From: an uncultured Clostridia bacterium
GTDB lineage: Bacteria; Bacillota; Clostridia; TANB77; CAG-508
Assembly (NCBI GenBank): GCA_904378095.1
Contig: CAJFHE010000002.1
Coordinates: forward strand, 1-64,000
Reading direction: 5' to 3'
DNA: 64,000 bases
Under the pieces are notes generated by a model. It saw only the letters and a program-made list of their open reading frames with translations. It had not been told where the DNA came from and searched no databases. How positions within the stretch are numbered: the stretch's first letter is position 1; each line of letters starts with the position of its first letter. This document shows, in pieces, positions 1 to 10,576 of this stretch. Made by a program: the position numbers and the translations under genes.

Positions 1-399
1 CATATAGAAATATGCTGGTGCTACAGTTTGTCCTGCTTTTTCCATTGCTTCTTTTGCAAGCATTCTACCTGTTGCTCTAGCATCTTTTTGTTTTGCTGAC
101 CCTGCAACTCCTACAGTTGTATCTGGGTCTCCAATTGCCATAATTCCAACAAATCCATTTTCTGATGAAATGTATCCATCTGGAACTATAATTCCGCCAC
201 TTGAAGTACATCCAATAATTGGTGCTGTACCAAGTTCAGCTTTTGCTCCTTCTAGCACTTTTTTAACATCATTGTCTGATGATGTGTATAAAAATGCCAC
301 CTTTGTTTGAACTAAATCTACTACAGCCTTCTTAGCTGAGGCTCTTCCTGCTTCGAAATTATCTGTTTCTGTGCTCCAACCTATGTTTGCTTTTAACAT
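1..399 (-). CDS. FIST N-terminal domain protein (partial)
   Basis: The first 133 codons of a gene whose 3' part lies outside the window. The product opens with MLKANIGWSTETDNFEAG and continues with an alternating beta/alpha pattern containing APIIGCTSSGGIIVPDGY and VGIMAIGDPDTTVG. This is the layout of the FIST sensory domain, a family thought to bind small ligands and feed signal-transduction systems; no transmembrane segment is seen in the visible part. The ATG at 397-399 follows a clear GGAGG. A TTGTCA/TATAAT promoter lies upstream at 450-478, so this gene is separate from the ligA unit. What it senses cannot be told from the fragment. Confidence 0.75.
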   Translation of the reverse strand, partial: MLKANIGWSTETDNFEAGRASAKKAVVDLVQTKVAFLYTSSDNDVKKVLEGAKAELGTAPIIGCTSSGGIIVPDGYISSENGFVGIMAIGDPDTTVGVAGSAKQKDARATGRMLAKEAMEKAGQTVAPAYFYM

Positions 400-449
400 A
401 AAAATTCCTCCTTTGTCTTAATAAATTTATATAAATTCATTATACCCCA

Positions 450-478
450 ATTATATACTTAATATTATTTTTTGACAA
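450..478 (-). promoter_or_regulatory. sigma-A promoter for the FIST gene
   Basis: On the minus strand TTGTCA (473-478) and TATAAT (450-455) are separated by exactly 17 bases. They lie about 50 bases upstream of the FIST-gene ATG. A second TATAAT occurs a few bases downstream. Confidence 0.7.
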
Positions 479-484
479 CATTTT

Positions 485-513
485 TTACAAAAAATTCACA
501 ATTTATTTTGTAA
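485..513 (-). terminator. weak AT-rich hairpin after the 81-residue gene
   Basis: TTACAAAA and TTTTGTAA face each other just after the stop of the gene ending at 518. The stem has no GC content to speak of, so terminator function is doubtful. Confidence 0.25.
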
Positions 514-517
514 TATT

Positions 518-763
518 TTATTCCCCCACACCAATCTTATATTCTATTGCTTCCATGTGCGGAAACATCTCTTTTACTCTTTTAAAAGTTATCATACTAT
601 GGCGTGGCTGCGGGTTTTTAGAATCGTCTGTTAATAACTTTTGTGTATAACAATTTTCTGCAGTCTTAAAAAGCAAATATCTATTACGCACATAGGTAAA
701 ATATATTTGGTATCCATCGTCTAGATTTTGTTTGAATTCTTTGAATGTGTATTGCCCGTCCAT
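518..763 (-). CDS. small hypothetical protein, 81 aa
   Basis: An 81-residue soluble protein (MDGQYTFKEFKQNLDDGYQIYFTY...) with a mixed aromatic and charged composition and no signal peptide or membrane segment. I do not recognise a family. It is probably real: its ATG is 8 bases beyond the ligA stop, and its ribosome site AGGAGG overlaps the TAG of ligA, the typical geometry of translational coupling. It is therefore the last gene of the pgsA-ligA direction of transcription. The reading EFKQNLDDGYQIYFTYVRNRYLLFKT suggests a small beta-rich fold, but no function is assigned. Confidence 0.7.
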   Translation of the reverse strand: MDGQYTFKEFKQNLDDGYQIYFTYVRNRYLLFKTAENCYTQKLLTDDSKNPQPRHSMITFKRVKEMFPHMEAIEYKIGVGE

Positions 764-771
764 TTTTCCTC

Positions 772-2823
<2,052 letters not shown>

Positions 2824-2833
2824 TCACTCATTT

Positions 2834-3433
2834 TTATAACTCTCCTTTAAACAACTCCTTTGAGCCCTTTAAATAATCTATTCCAGAGAAAATTGTAGCA
2901 ATTACAGAGATACTTAAAAGTACTGTTGTGACTAAGTTTAGACCAAATGCGAATCCTGTTAAGTTTCCACTAAAGATTGCTCCAAAACTATTCACGTCAA
3001 CAAAAGCAACTACTAAGCCAAGTATTTGCGTACATGTCTTTATTTTTCCCCAAACACTTGCTGCTATTACCTTACCTTGCTTTTCTACTGCAATTAATCT
3101 ATAACCTGAAACAACGAATTCACGTATTACTACTATCGCTGGTATCCAAGCAGGAAGTCTTCCTACTTCTACTAATATAAGCATTGCCACAATAACTAAT
3201 ATTTTGTCTGCTATTGGGTCTAGGAATTTTCCAAAAGTAGTTATTTGGTTTCTTGAGCGTGCAATATATCCATCCAATTTATCTGTTAATGATGCTAATA
3301 TAAAAATAATATCTATTATTAAATATGTAAGTGGCACTCCCCACAATTCTCCCTGTATGTTTAAATATGGTATTATCAAAATAATAGGTACTAATATAAT
3401 TCTAAATATTGTTAATTTATTGGCTAAATTCAT
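2834..3433 (-). CDS. pgsA: CDP-diacylglycerol-glycerol-3-phosphate 3-phosphatidyltransferase
   Basis: 199 residues, a typical length for PgsA, the membrane enzyme that makes phosphatidylglycerol phosphate, the committed step to phosphatidylglycerol. The CDP-alcohol phosphatidyltransferase signature is complete: D51KLDGYIAR, then G68KFLDPIAD, supplying the metal- and substrate-binding aspartates. Hydrophobic segments at about 8-25, 35-52, 78-95 and 160-185 fit an integral membrane enzyme. The gene is divergent from the DUF4912 gene; the 186-base gap between them is AT-rich and carries the plus-strand promoter at 3559-3587. ATG with GGAGA upstream. Confidence 0.95.
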   Translation of the reverse strand: MNLANKLTIFRIILVPIILIIPYLNIQGELWGVPLTYLIIDIIFILASLTDKLDGYIARSRNQITTFGKFLDPIADKILVIVAMLILVEVGRLPAWIPAIVVIREFVVSGYRLIAVEKQGKVIAASVWGKIKTCTQILGLVVAFVDVNSFGAIFSGNLTGFAFGLNLVTTVLLSISVIATIFSGIDYLKGSKELFKGEL

Positions 3434-3558
3434 GACTTTTTGTCTCCTTGAATTTTATATTATTAATATATGCTTTGCTTATACATTATATATAAGATTG
3501 AAAAAAAAATAAATAGAAAAATGGAAAAAAATCAATTTTCTTTTTTTTATTTTTTCTC

Positions 3559-3587
3559 TTGAATTTCTTTTTCTTTTGATATATTAT
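3559..3587 (+). promoter_or_regulatory. sigma-A promoter for the DUF4912-GH57 pair
   Basis: TTGAAT (3559-3564), 17-base spacer, TATTAT (3582-3587), 33 bases before the DUF4912 ATG. Confidence 0.6.
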
Positions 3588-3619
3588 ATTATAGAATATT
3601 TTATTTTACGGAGGAAGAA

Positions 3620-4504
3620 ATGCCAAGGAAATCAAAAGAAGAATTAAAAACAGACAAAAAATTAGTAGAAAGCACTGAAATATTAACTAAAACAAAAACA
3701 GCTAAAACGACTAAAAAAGCAAGTAATTCTACCAAAAACAAATTAAATGCTGATACTGCAAAAAAGTCAGCAAACAGCTCTAAAACTAGCAAATCAAAAA
3801 CTAGTAAATCAGCAAGCACAAAATCCACAAAGAAAACTAGTGCAACTAAAACTGCTGCAAAAACTACCACTAGAGCCAAAAGTAAAGCTAGCGAAAAAAC
3901 AAACTCTGTTATTCCTAGTGTAGAATACTATGACTTGCCATATAGATATAATGAAACTGTAGTAAAAATTTTAGCTCAAACTCCTACTATGCTTTTCATT
4001 TATTGGGATATTTCAGATGCAGATAGAAATTCATATGTAGAAAAATACGGAGAAAATTTCTTTAATGAAACTAAACCTGTTCTAATTGTTAGAAATAAAA
4101 CTATGAATTATACTTTTGAAGTCGATATTAATGATTTTGCAAACAGTTGGTATTTGCATGTAAATGATGCTGACTGTGATTACTCCGTCGAGCTTGGCAG
4201 AAGACCTATAAATCACAATACAAATATAGGTAATTATGTTTATGTAACAACTTCAAATGATATGGAAATGCCAAATAATCATATTTTGTTTGACAGGCTT
4301 GGTAAATCTGTCTTCTTTAAAAACGTAAAAAATAATTTTGTTGAAGAAAAAGAAACTGGCTCTATATCATTTATTAAAAATATGGGCAAAGTATATGATA
4401 TATATGAATTTTATAAAGAAATATATAAAGATGAGATTAACGAAGAAACTAATTCAGCATTAAAATTAAATTTATCATCTTCAAGTAGCTCTACATTTAT
4501 GTAA
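3620..4504 (+). CDS. DUF4912 protein with Lys/Ser/Thr/Ala-rich tail
   Basis: 294 residues in two parts. Residues 1 to about 95 are low-complexity, built almost entirely of Lys, Ser, Thr and Ala in short units such as KTSKSKTSKSASTKSTKK, strongly basic and reminiscent of histone H1 tails. From about residue 100 a globular DUF4912 domain follows (YDLPYRYNETVVKILAQTP...LFIYWDISD, VLIVRN, WYLHVNDADCDYSVELGR). DUF4912 proteins often sit beside GH57 glucan enzymes, and here the GH57 gene begins 60 bases downstream. The WxVxxxxYxLELGRR-like stretch resembles carbohydrate-binding sandwich domains, so glucan binding is plausible but inferred. GGAGG precedes the ATG. A hydrophobic antisense frame over the tail is only a by-product of its composition. 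Confidence 0.88.
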   Translation: MPRKSKEELKTDKKLVESTEILTKTKTAKTTKKASNSTKNKLNADTAKKSANSSKTSKSKTSKSASTKSTKKTSATKTAAKTTTRAKSKASEKTNSVIPSVEYYDLPYRYNETVVKILAQTPTMLFIYWDISDADRNSYVEKYGENFFNETKPVLIVRNKTMNYTFEVDINDFANSWYLHVNDADCDYSVELGRRPINHNTNIGNYVYVTTSNDMEMPNNHILFDRLGKSVFFKNVKNNFVEEKETGSISFIKNMGKVYDIYEFYKEIYKDEINEETNSALKLNLSSSSSSTFM

Positions 4505-4564
4505 TATTTTAATTATATAGCATTTATCTAGTAATAAATATACTAAGAAAGGTTTTGATTAAAC

Positions 4565-6157
4565 ATGACAAAAGAAAAAGGATATGTAAGTTTTGTGCTT
4601 CATGCACATTTGCCTTTCATACATCATCCAGAAAGTGAAGATTATCTAGAAGAGCAATGGCTTTATGAGGCCATCTCTGAAACATATATACCACTTCTTT
4701 TAAACTTTCAAAAGCTAGAGGAGGAAAAAGTTGACTTTAGAATTACCATGTCACTTACTCCCCCTCTTCTTAATATGCTTGATAACAAACTTTTGCAAAA
4801 AAGATATATTAAATATTTAAAAAAGCACATTGAATTATGCGAAAAAGAAGTAGTTAGAACAAAATACGATAGTAGATTAAATGAGCTATCCAAATATTAT
4901 TTAGAAAGATATACCAATGATTTGCATGTATTTAAAGATGTATATAATTGCAATCTTATTCAAGGCTTCAAGCATTTTCAGGATATTGGTAAATTAGAAA
5001 TTATAACATGTGGTGCAACCCATGGATATTTTCCTATTCTTTACATTACTGAGCAAACTGTAAAAGCTCAAATAGCTGTTGGTGTACAAACTTATGAAAA
5101 ATATTTTGGTAGAAAACCTCGTGGCATATGGCTTCCTGAATGTGGTTATGTACCAGAAGCAGATAAATATTTAAAAGAATTTGGCATAGATTACATTATT
5201 ACTGAATCTCATGGTATTTTGTACGCAGACCCTACTCCAGTTTATGGAACTTTTGCTCCTATTGTCTCTCCAGAAGGAGTTATCGCTTTCGGAAGAGATA
5301 TTGAATCTTCTAGGCAGGTGTGGAGCTCTATAAATGGATATCCTGGTGATTTTAATTATAGGGAATTTTATAGAGATATTGGATATGATACTGATTATGA
5401 TTATATTAAGCCATATATTGCTTCAAATGGTGTAAGAGTTCATACTGGAATTAAATATTATCGAATTACTGGAAAAAATTGTGAAAAAGATATATACAAT
5501 CTACAATGGGCTAAGGATTCCGCAGAAAAGCAAGCCGGACATTTCTTTGATAGTAGAGAGGCTCAAATAGAAAAAGTTTCTTCTGTTATGGGAAATCCAC
5601 CTATTATTCTATGTCCTTATGATGCTGAGCTTTATGGGCACTGGTGGTACGAAGGTCCTTATTGGCTTTATATTTTATTTAAGAAAATCTATTATGATGA
5701 CTGTAATTTTAAATTAATCACACCTAGTGAATATATTGATAAATATCCTTTAATGCAAGTTGCTACTCCTTGTAGGTCAAGTTGGGGTGCAAATGGATAT
5801 AGCGAAGTATGGCTTAACCAGACAAATGACTATGTACATAGACATCTTCACAAAGCAGGTAATAGAATGGTAGAGCTAGCACATTTATACCCAAATGAGA
5901 AAAAGACTTCTTTACGTAGAAAAGCATTAAACCAATGTGCTAGAGAGCTTTTACTTGCACAGAGCAGTGACTGGCTATTTATTATAACAAATGGAACTAT
6001 GGTTGACTATGCAAAGAAACGAATTAAAGACCATATTGGTAGATTTACTAAATTATATTATCAAATAACTGATGATAAAATTGATGAAGAGTTTTTGAAA
6101 AGAATAAATAAGCAAGACTGCATCTTTCCAGAGATTGATTATATGATTTATTATTAA
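4565..6157 (+). CDS. GH57 1,4-alpha-glucan branching enzyme
   Basis: 530 residues, the usual size of bacterial GH57 branching enzymes, which transfer alpha-1,4 chain segments to form alpha-1,6 branches in glycogen. The N-terminus YVSFVLHAHLPFIHHPE is the family opening. The nucleophile is E192 in GIWLPECGY, and the acid/base is D353 in ILCPYDAELYGHWW, matching the E and D of characterised Thermus and Thermococcus enzymes. The C-terminal DUF1957 helical region (RSSWGANGYSEVWLNQTNDYVHRHLHKA) supports branching activity over amylase activity. AAAGG lies 11-15 bases before the ATG. It forms a two-gene unit with DUF4912. Glucan phosphorylase is 350 bases away on the other strand. Confidence 0.92.
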   Translation: MTKEKGYVSFVLHAHLPFIHHPESEDYLEEQWLYEAISETYIPLLLNFQKLEEEKVDFRITMSLTPPLLNMLDNKLLQKRYIKYLKKHIELCEKEVVRTKYDSRLNELSKYYLERYTNDLHVFKDVYNCNLIQGFKHFQDIGKLEIITCGATHGYFPILYITEQTVKAQIAVGVQTYEKYFGRKPRGIWLPECGYVPEADKYLKEFGIDYIITESHGILYADPTPVYGTFAPIVSPEGVIAFGRDIESSRQVWSSINGYPGDFNYREFYRDIGYDTDYDYIKPYIASNGVRVHTGIKYYRITGKNCEKDIYNLQWAKDSAEKQAGHFFDSREAQIEKVSSVMGNPPIILCPYDAELYGHWWYEGPYWLYILFKKIYYDDCNFKLITPSEYIDKYPLMQVATPCRSSWGANGYSEVWLNQTNDYVHRHLHKAGNRMVELAHLYPNEKKTSLRRKALNQCARELLLAQSSDWLFIITNGTMVDYAKKRIKDHIGRFTKLYYQITDDKIDEEFLKRINKQDCIFPEIDYMIYY

Positions 6158-6171
6158 AAAGTAAAGAAATA

Positions 6172-6249
6172 GACACTCCTAAGCCTCCAAAACTTGGACG
6201 CAAAAAAGGAGTGTTTAAAAAAATTTTAAGAGCCCGATGTTCGAGCTCT
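6172..6249. terminator. double hairpin between convergent genes
   Basis: Two stems follow the GH57 stop. The first pairs ACACTCCT (6173-6180) with AGGAGTGT (6207-6214) and is followed by an A/T run. The second is AGAGCcCGA/TCGaGCTCT (6229-6249). They separate GH57 (plus) from the small gene at 6257-6424 (minus) and can serve either strand. The rest of the 6158-6509 interval holds only that small gene and AT-rich spacer. Confidence 0.6.
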
Positions 6250-6256
6250 AATTAAT

Positions 6257-6424
6257 TTATTTTGTGACAAAGTATTGAATAAGTAACATTGCTATAATAG
6301 CTATTATAACTATTCCTACAAGAATATATATTAAAGTAAATGTGTTTTTTTTGTTTTTGATTTCTTCTTCTGTTTTTTCCTGCTCTTTTTTGTTTTCTAA
6401 TTTTTCATTTTTTAATTCTTCCAT
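6257..6424 (-). CDS. 55-residue single-pass membrane protein
   Basis: A short gene reading MEELKNEKLENKKEQEKTEE and on to YFVTK. Residues 1-26 are highly charged (Glu/Lys) and likely helical. Residues 29-52 (FTLIYILVGIVIIAIIAMLLIQYF) are one long hydrophobic helix at the very C-terminus, so this is a tail-anchored protein facing the cytoplasm. AGGAGG sits 8 bases before the ATG, and the frame is closed by TAA. It lies between the phosphorylase and the GH57 gene but is convergent with the latter. No family is recognised. The strong ribosome site and clear two-part composition argue that it is expressed. Confidence 0.7.
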   Translation of the reverse strand: MEELKNEKLENKKEQEKTEEEIKNKKNTFTLIYILVGIVIIAIIAMLLIQYFVTK

Positions 6425-6509
6425 AGTTCTTTCCTCCTTTTTTCTTATTGTTTTTGTATATACATTTTAAATTTTAATAACGAATTTATAATTCTTTGAA
6501 ATAGTTTTT

Positions 6510-9068
6510 CTAAATCCATTTTACTAAATCTAAGTTTTCAGGGTCTAGTATCATTTCATGCTTTGGCATTACTCTAAATGTATATCCATACTCTCCACCA
6601 TTTACTAGCTTTATTTTTGCTGTATAAGTAAATACTTTATTGGCATAATCTGCATCTTCTAGTTTCATTGGTATTACCTGAACGTCATCAACTATACCAC
6701 TTTCTTCTATTCTTCCATAATATACTTGTGCCTGTATATTTTCTTGCAAAATATTAGGTAAAGTTACTTTACATTTTACCTCTATATAATTTCCCGCATC
6801 TACTGTAACATTGTCTAAGTTGTTCTCCTGAGTTATTTTAATGTCATCCCAATTTTTATATAGCTCTTCTTTCCATCCATTAAATTCTGTTACTTTATCC
6901 AATTGACTATAATAATTATCATATAGATTGCATAATGGAAGATATAATTTTTCTACATAATCGACAAGCATTCTCGATGTACTAAATCTGCCCCCTGTAG
7001 AAGTAATTGAGTTCTTCATAATTTTTACCCATTTTTCTGGGATATTTTTTTCATTTCTATCATAATATGTAGGTATTATTTTATTTTCTAAAGTGTTGTA
7101 AATATCGTCACTATCTGCTTTATCTTGTATGTCATAATTTTCATATTCAGCATTTAAACCAATATACCATCCATTTTTAGAATTATATCCTTCTGCCCAC
7201 CAGCCATCTAATACGCTAAAGTTTGGCACTCCACATACAGATGCTTTTTGTCCACTAGTTCCTGATGCTTCCATTGGTCTTCTTGGTGTATTAAGCCACA
7301 CATCAACACCACTTATTAAATATCTTGACATTCCTATGTTATAATTTTCTAGCAAGAATATCTTTCCTTTAAATTGTGGTTTCATAGATATTTCATGTAT
7401 GTATTTTATTAAATCTTGTCCTTCTTTGTCTGCTGGATGTGCTTTTCCTGCAAATATTATTTGTATTGGTCTATTTTCATTGCTAAATATTTGTGTTATT
7501 CTCTCTAAATCTTTAAAAATTAATGTTGCTCTTTTATACGTTGCAAATCTTCTTGCAAACCCTATAGTTAGTACATTTTCACTCAATTTTGATGTTATTT
7601 TATTTATTTCTTGATAGCTATATCCACATCTGTGCAATCTTTTTGTTGTATTTTCCTTAACCATAGCTATCATTTTTCTTTTTCTGTCCATATGTGCATT
7701 CCACATTTTTTCATCTGGAATGTTATTTATTTTTTCCCATACATCATCATTAAATATGTTATCCTGCCAATATGGTGTTAAATATTCATTATATAAACTT
7801 TTTATGTTTTGTGGAAGCCATGAGCAAGTATGAATTCCGTTTGTTATATATGTAATTGGTGCTTCATTTTCAGCTATATTAGGCCAAATGTCTCCGAACA
7901 ATTCTCTTGAAACTGCTCCATGAAGTTTACTTACACCGTTTTTCTTTCCTGCAACTTTTAGAGCTAAAACTCCCATGTCAAATCCACTATTTGTATTGGC
8001 ATTAGGCTTCATTCCCATTTTAAAGAAGTCCTGTTTGCTAATTCCAATTTTATCCCAATAATCTTTAAAGTATTTGTCCATAAGCTCTAAAGGAAATATA
8101 TCATTTCCTGCAGGCACTGGTGTGTGCGTAGTAAATACTGTTTTAGAGCTTACTATGTCTTTTGCTATGTTAAATGAAACTTTCTTTTCATTTATAGTGT
8201 TTTCGATTAATTTTAATATTAAAAATGATGAATGTCCTTCATTCATATGATATACTGTTGGCTTTACTCCTACTCTTCTTAAAAGCTCAACTCCTGCCAT
8301 TCCAAGGACAATTTCTTGTTGGATACGTGTTTCTTGATTTCCACCATATAGAGTTCTTGTAATCTCTTTATATTCATCTATATTGGCATCAATATCTGAA
8401 TCCATTAAATATAAAGTTACACGTCCCACTTTAATTTCCCATACTTTAATATATAATTTCTTTTTAGGCATATCAACAGAAATGATTAAATCTTTTCCAT
8501 CAACATCTTTTACTGGCGTTATAGGCAAATTTTCCAAGTCTAAATCTTTATATTCTGTCTCTTGAAAACCTTGTCCGTTAATTGTTTGCCAAAAGTATCC
8601 GTTCTTATATAAAAGTCCTACTGCAATAAGTGGAACACCTAAATCACTTGCTGATTTTAAGTGGTCTCCTGACAAAATCCCAAGACCTCCAGAATATATT
8701 GGTAATATCTCATCTAATCCATATTCAGCTGAAAAATATGCTATTAAATCTCCCTCATTTTCTGGATGTTTTTTATTAAACCAAGTATTTTTGCTTTTCA
8801 TATAATCATCAAAGTCTTTAACAAATTTATCATATTGCTTTAAAAATTCTTGATTTTTACATACCTCTTCTAATTTTTCTTGAGAAACATTTTTTAAAAA
8901 TTTTACAGGATTTTTTCCTACTCTTTCCCATAAATCTATATCAATTACTTTAAATAATTTCAAAAAGTCAGTATTCCATGACCACCATAAATTATTTGCT
9001 ATAACTGACAATTTTTCAATCCTACTTGGTAATTGTGGGTTTACTTTTATCCTATTAAATGTGTACAT
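6510..9068 (-). CDS. glgP: alpha-glucan phosphorylase
   Basis: 852 residues. Catalyses phosphorolysis of alpha-1,4 glucan to glucose 1-phosphate with pyridoxal phosphate. Residues 1-110 form the DUF3417 N-domain typical of the alpha-glucan phosphorylase branch (LPSRIEKLSVIANNLWWSWN). The body has YSGGLGILSGDHLKSASDLG, VYHMNEGHSSF, TTHTPVPAGND and FARRFATYKR. The cofactor lysine is K608 in ASGTSGQKASVCGVPN. The last 120 residues are a beta-rich extension. AAGGAGG precedes the ATG, and a strong promoter lies at 9154-9182. It probably degrades the storage glucan made by the GH57 and GT4 enzymes of this window. Confidence 0.95.
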   Translation of the reverse strand: MYTFNRIKVNPQLPSRIEKLSVIANNLWWSWNTDFLKLFKVIDIDLWERVGKNPVKFLKNVSQEKLEEVCKNQEFLKQYDKFVKDFDDYMKSKNTWFNKKHPENEGDLIAYFSAEYGLDEILPIYSGGLGILSGDHLKSASDLGVPLIAVGLLYKNGYFWQTINGQGFQETEYKDLDLENLPITPVKDVDGKDLIISVDMPKKKLYIKVWEIKVGRVTLYLMDSDIDANIDEYKEITRTLYGGNQETRIQQEIVLGMAGVELLRRVGVKPTVYHMNEGHSSFLILKLIENTINEKKVSFNIAKDIVSSKTVFTTHTPVPAGNDIFPLELMDKYFKDYWDKIGISKQDFFKMGMKPNANTNSGFDMGVLALKVAGKKNGVSKLHGAVSRELFGDIWPNIAENEAPITYITNGIHTCSWLPQNIKSLYNEYLTPYWQDNIFNDDVWEKINNIPDEKMWNAHMDRKRKMIAMVKENTTKRLHRCGYSYQEINKITSKLSENVLTIGFARRFATYKRATLIFKDLERITQIFSNENRPIQIIFAGKAHPADKEGQDLIKYIHEISMKPQFKGKIFLLENYNIGMSRYLISGVDVWLNTPRRPMEASGTSGQKASVCGVPNFSVLDGWWAEGYNSKNGWYIGLNAEYENYDIQDKADSDDIYNTLENKIIPTYYDRNEKNIPEKWVKIMKNSITSTGGRFSTSRMLVDYVEKLYLPLCNLYDNYYSQLDKVTEFNGWKEELYKNWDDIKITQENNLDNVTVDAGNYIEVKCKVTLPNILQENIQAQVYYGRIEESGIVDDVQVIPMKLEDADYANKVFTYTAKIKLVNGGEYGYTFRVMPKHEMILDPENLDLVKWI

Positions 9069-9153
9069 TTATTTATTTCCTCCTTAGGTTTATTTCATTT
9101 ATTTTTCTTTTGTCTAGTTAAGTTAGAGACATTTCTCCTATTTTTCTGTTTAT

Positions 9154-9182
9154 ATTTTATAAATAATCTTAAAATATGTCAA
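9154..9182 (-). promoter_or_regulatory. sigma-A promoter for glgP
   Basis: On the minus strand TTGACA (9177-9182) and TAAAAT (9154-9159) are 17 bases apart. A leader of about 80 bases follows, ending at AAGGAGG. Confidence 0.75.
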
Positions 9183-9199
9183 TAAGTTTTAAAAAAGTT

Positions 9200-9589
9200 T
9201 TAAAATACATTTTTAATGTTAAGTACTGTCTTATCCTGTATATGCTCTAAGATAAATATGCACTTATCTAATTCTGGTACTATTTCATCATATTTTTTTA
9301 TTTCTGCAAAGCCCTTCATTGCAAAAATTTGTGTTTCTACTTTTTCTAACTCATCATGCTCTATATAAAACGCAAGTTTCTCTTGAAGTAGATTCCACTT
9401 ATTTTCTATATTATTAATTTCTGTAGTAATATTTTCTTCCTCTATATCTTCTTCTAAGCTAGCCTCTTTCAAAATATCTAATCGCTCATTCATTTGAGAA
9501 ACACACTCTTTTGTATAACTCTGAGTTACAATGTTTAAAATTATAATTACAGCAATTATAAATATGCAAATTACTAATTCTTTTTTCAT
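9200..9589 (-). CDS. DUF4363 protein
   Basis: 129 residues. An N-terminal hydrophobic helix (residues 4-22, LVICIFIIAVIIILNIVTQ) acts as signal anchor. A helical, acidic extracytoplasmic part follows (about 25-129) with a WNLLQEKLAFYIEHDELEKVE segment, the pattern of DUF4363. The start codon overlaps the stop of the DUF421 gene (ATGA, 9586-9589), so the two are translationally coupled. Such pairs recur in sporulating Clostridia. The function of DUF4363 is not established; the context suggests it works with the DUF421 membrane protein. Confidence 0.85.
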   Translation of the reverse strand: MKKELVICIFIIAVIIILNIVTQSYTKECVSQMNERLDILKEASLEEDIEEENITTEINNIENKWNLLQEKLAFYIEHDELEKVETQIFAMKGFAEIKKYDEIVPELDKCIFILEHIQDKTVLNIKNVF

Positions 9590-10272
9590 TTTTTCCCTTC
9601 TTTGCGCATTTTCTCTTGGCAGAAAATTTGCCCCTTTCCATCCAAAGTCACAATCAATGCCTGCTCCGGTTTAATTCCAAATTTAGTAACTTGTTTTTCC
9701 AGCCATTGATAATCTTTCTTCAATATTTTTAGATTTTCATACATAACTTTTCCATCTAACACTAAATCGTAAGCCAAACCTTCATATTCAGATTTTAATT
9801 CCAAATCTTCCACTGTAACATTTTTCTTTTCTGGTTTTTGTATTACTGTGACTTGTCCACTTGTTTCTAAAATTGCATATTCTACATCTCCTATATTTAC
9901 TACATTACTTCCTCTTAACCTTTCCTCTAATTCATTTACTGTAAATCTTTCTTTTCTTAACATTTTTTCATCTATTCTGCCTCTATAAATTAAAATAGAA
10001 GGCTTGCCACAAAGAATTTCTCTTCCTTTAATACTTTTTATATTTATCATTGATATAACAAGATGCATCACCAAAAGTGCTAAAATAGGTATAATTCCAT
10101 TTGTAAGAGGAATTCCAGCATCAGCCATCGGTGTTGATGCCAAATCTGCAATCATTATTGAAATTGCAAGCTCAAAGGGCTGAAGTTGACCAATCTCTCT
10201 TTTTCCCATTAACCTCATTACTATTAGCACAATTATGTATAAAAAAATTGACCTAATAAAAGTAATTAACAT
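9586..10272 (-). CDS. DUF421 (YetF-type) membrane protein
   Basis: 228 residues. Three membrane helices occupy about residues 1-20, 33-50 and 58-75. A cytoplasmic part follows with GKPSILIYRGRIDEKMLRKERFTVNELEERLR, the core DUF421 motif, and then QVTVIQKPEKK and a C-terminal domain ending in VTLDGKGQIFCQEK. Members such as YetF/YdfS are membrane proteins of unclear function; some are linked to spores. It is first in a two-gene unit with DUF4363. The ATG follows TTAGGAG. Confidence 0.88.
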   Translation of the reverse strand: MLITFIRSIFLYIIVLIVMRLMGKREIGQLQPFELAISIMIADLASTPMADAGIPLTNGIIPILALLVMHLVISMINIKSIKGREILCGKPSILIYRGRIDEKMLRKERFTVNELEERLRGSNVVNIGDVEYAILETSGQVTVIQKPEKKNVTVEDLELKSEYEGLAYDLVLDGKVMYENLKILKKDYQWLEKQVTKFGIKPEQALIVTLDGKGQIFCQEKMRKEGKK

Positions 10273-10379
10273 ATTAACTCCTAATTATAAAATTTAACTT
10301 TAATTTTATTTTTTACAAAAAAAATTTATTTATTCATAATCTTTTGTATAAAAAATTTTTTTCCGTAAATAATATTAGT

Positions 10380-10506
10380 AATATCAAAGATTATTTTCGC
10401 TTTTTTTATGATTTTTTTATGATTTTTTGGAGTTTTTATGAAGTTCTTTGAAAATATAGATTTTTTTATTTTTTCTTTTGCTTTGTAGAAAATAATCTTT
10501 GATATT
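10380..10506. repeat. 19-bp perfect inverted repeat around a T-rich core
   Basis: The left arm 10380-10398 (AATATCAAAGATTATTTTC) is perfectly complementary to the right arm 10488-10506. The 89 bases between are very T-rich on the plus strand. No ORF of note lies inside. It occupies most of the 304-base gap between the DUF421 gene and the membrane protein starting at 10577. Confidence 0.85.
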
Positions 10507-10576
10507 GATTATATTTTATAAACTATCAATTTTATGTTTACAAAAAATCTATTTAAATAGATATAAGGAGGTTTAT

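Noticed and set aside
3601-3879. A 92-codon hydrophobic reading frame on the minus strand opposite the DUF4912 gene
   Set aside because: It is the antisense of the Lys/Ser/Thr/Ala-rich tail; Lys codons read backwards give Phe and Leu. There is no ribosome site.
10499-10576. A 26-codon N-terminal extension of the four-helix membrane protein
   Set aside because: It begins inside the 19-bp inverted repeat without a ribosome site, whereas the internal ATG has AAGGAGG.
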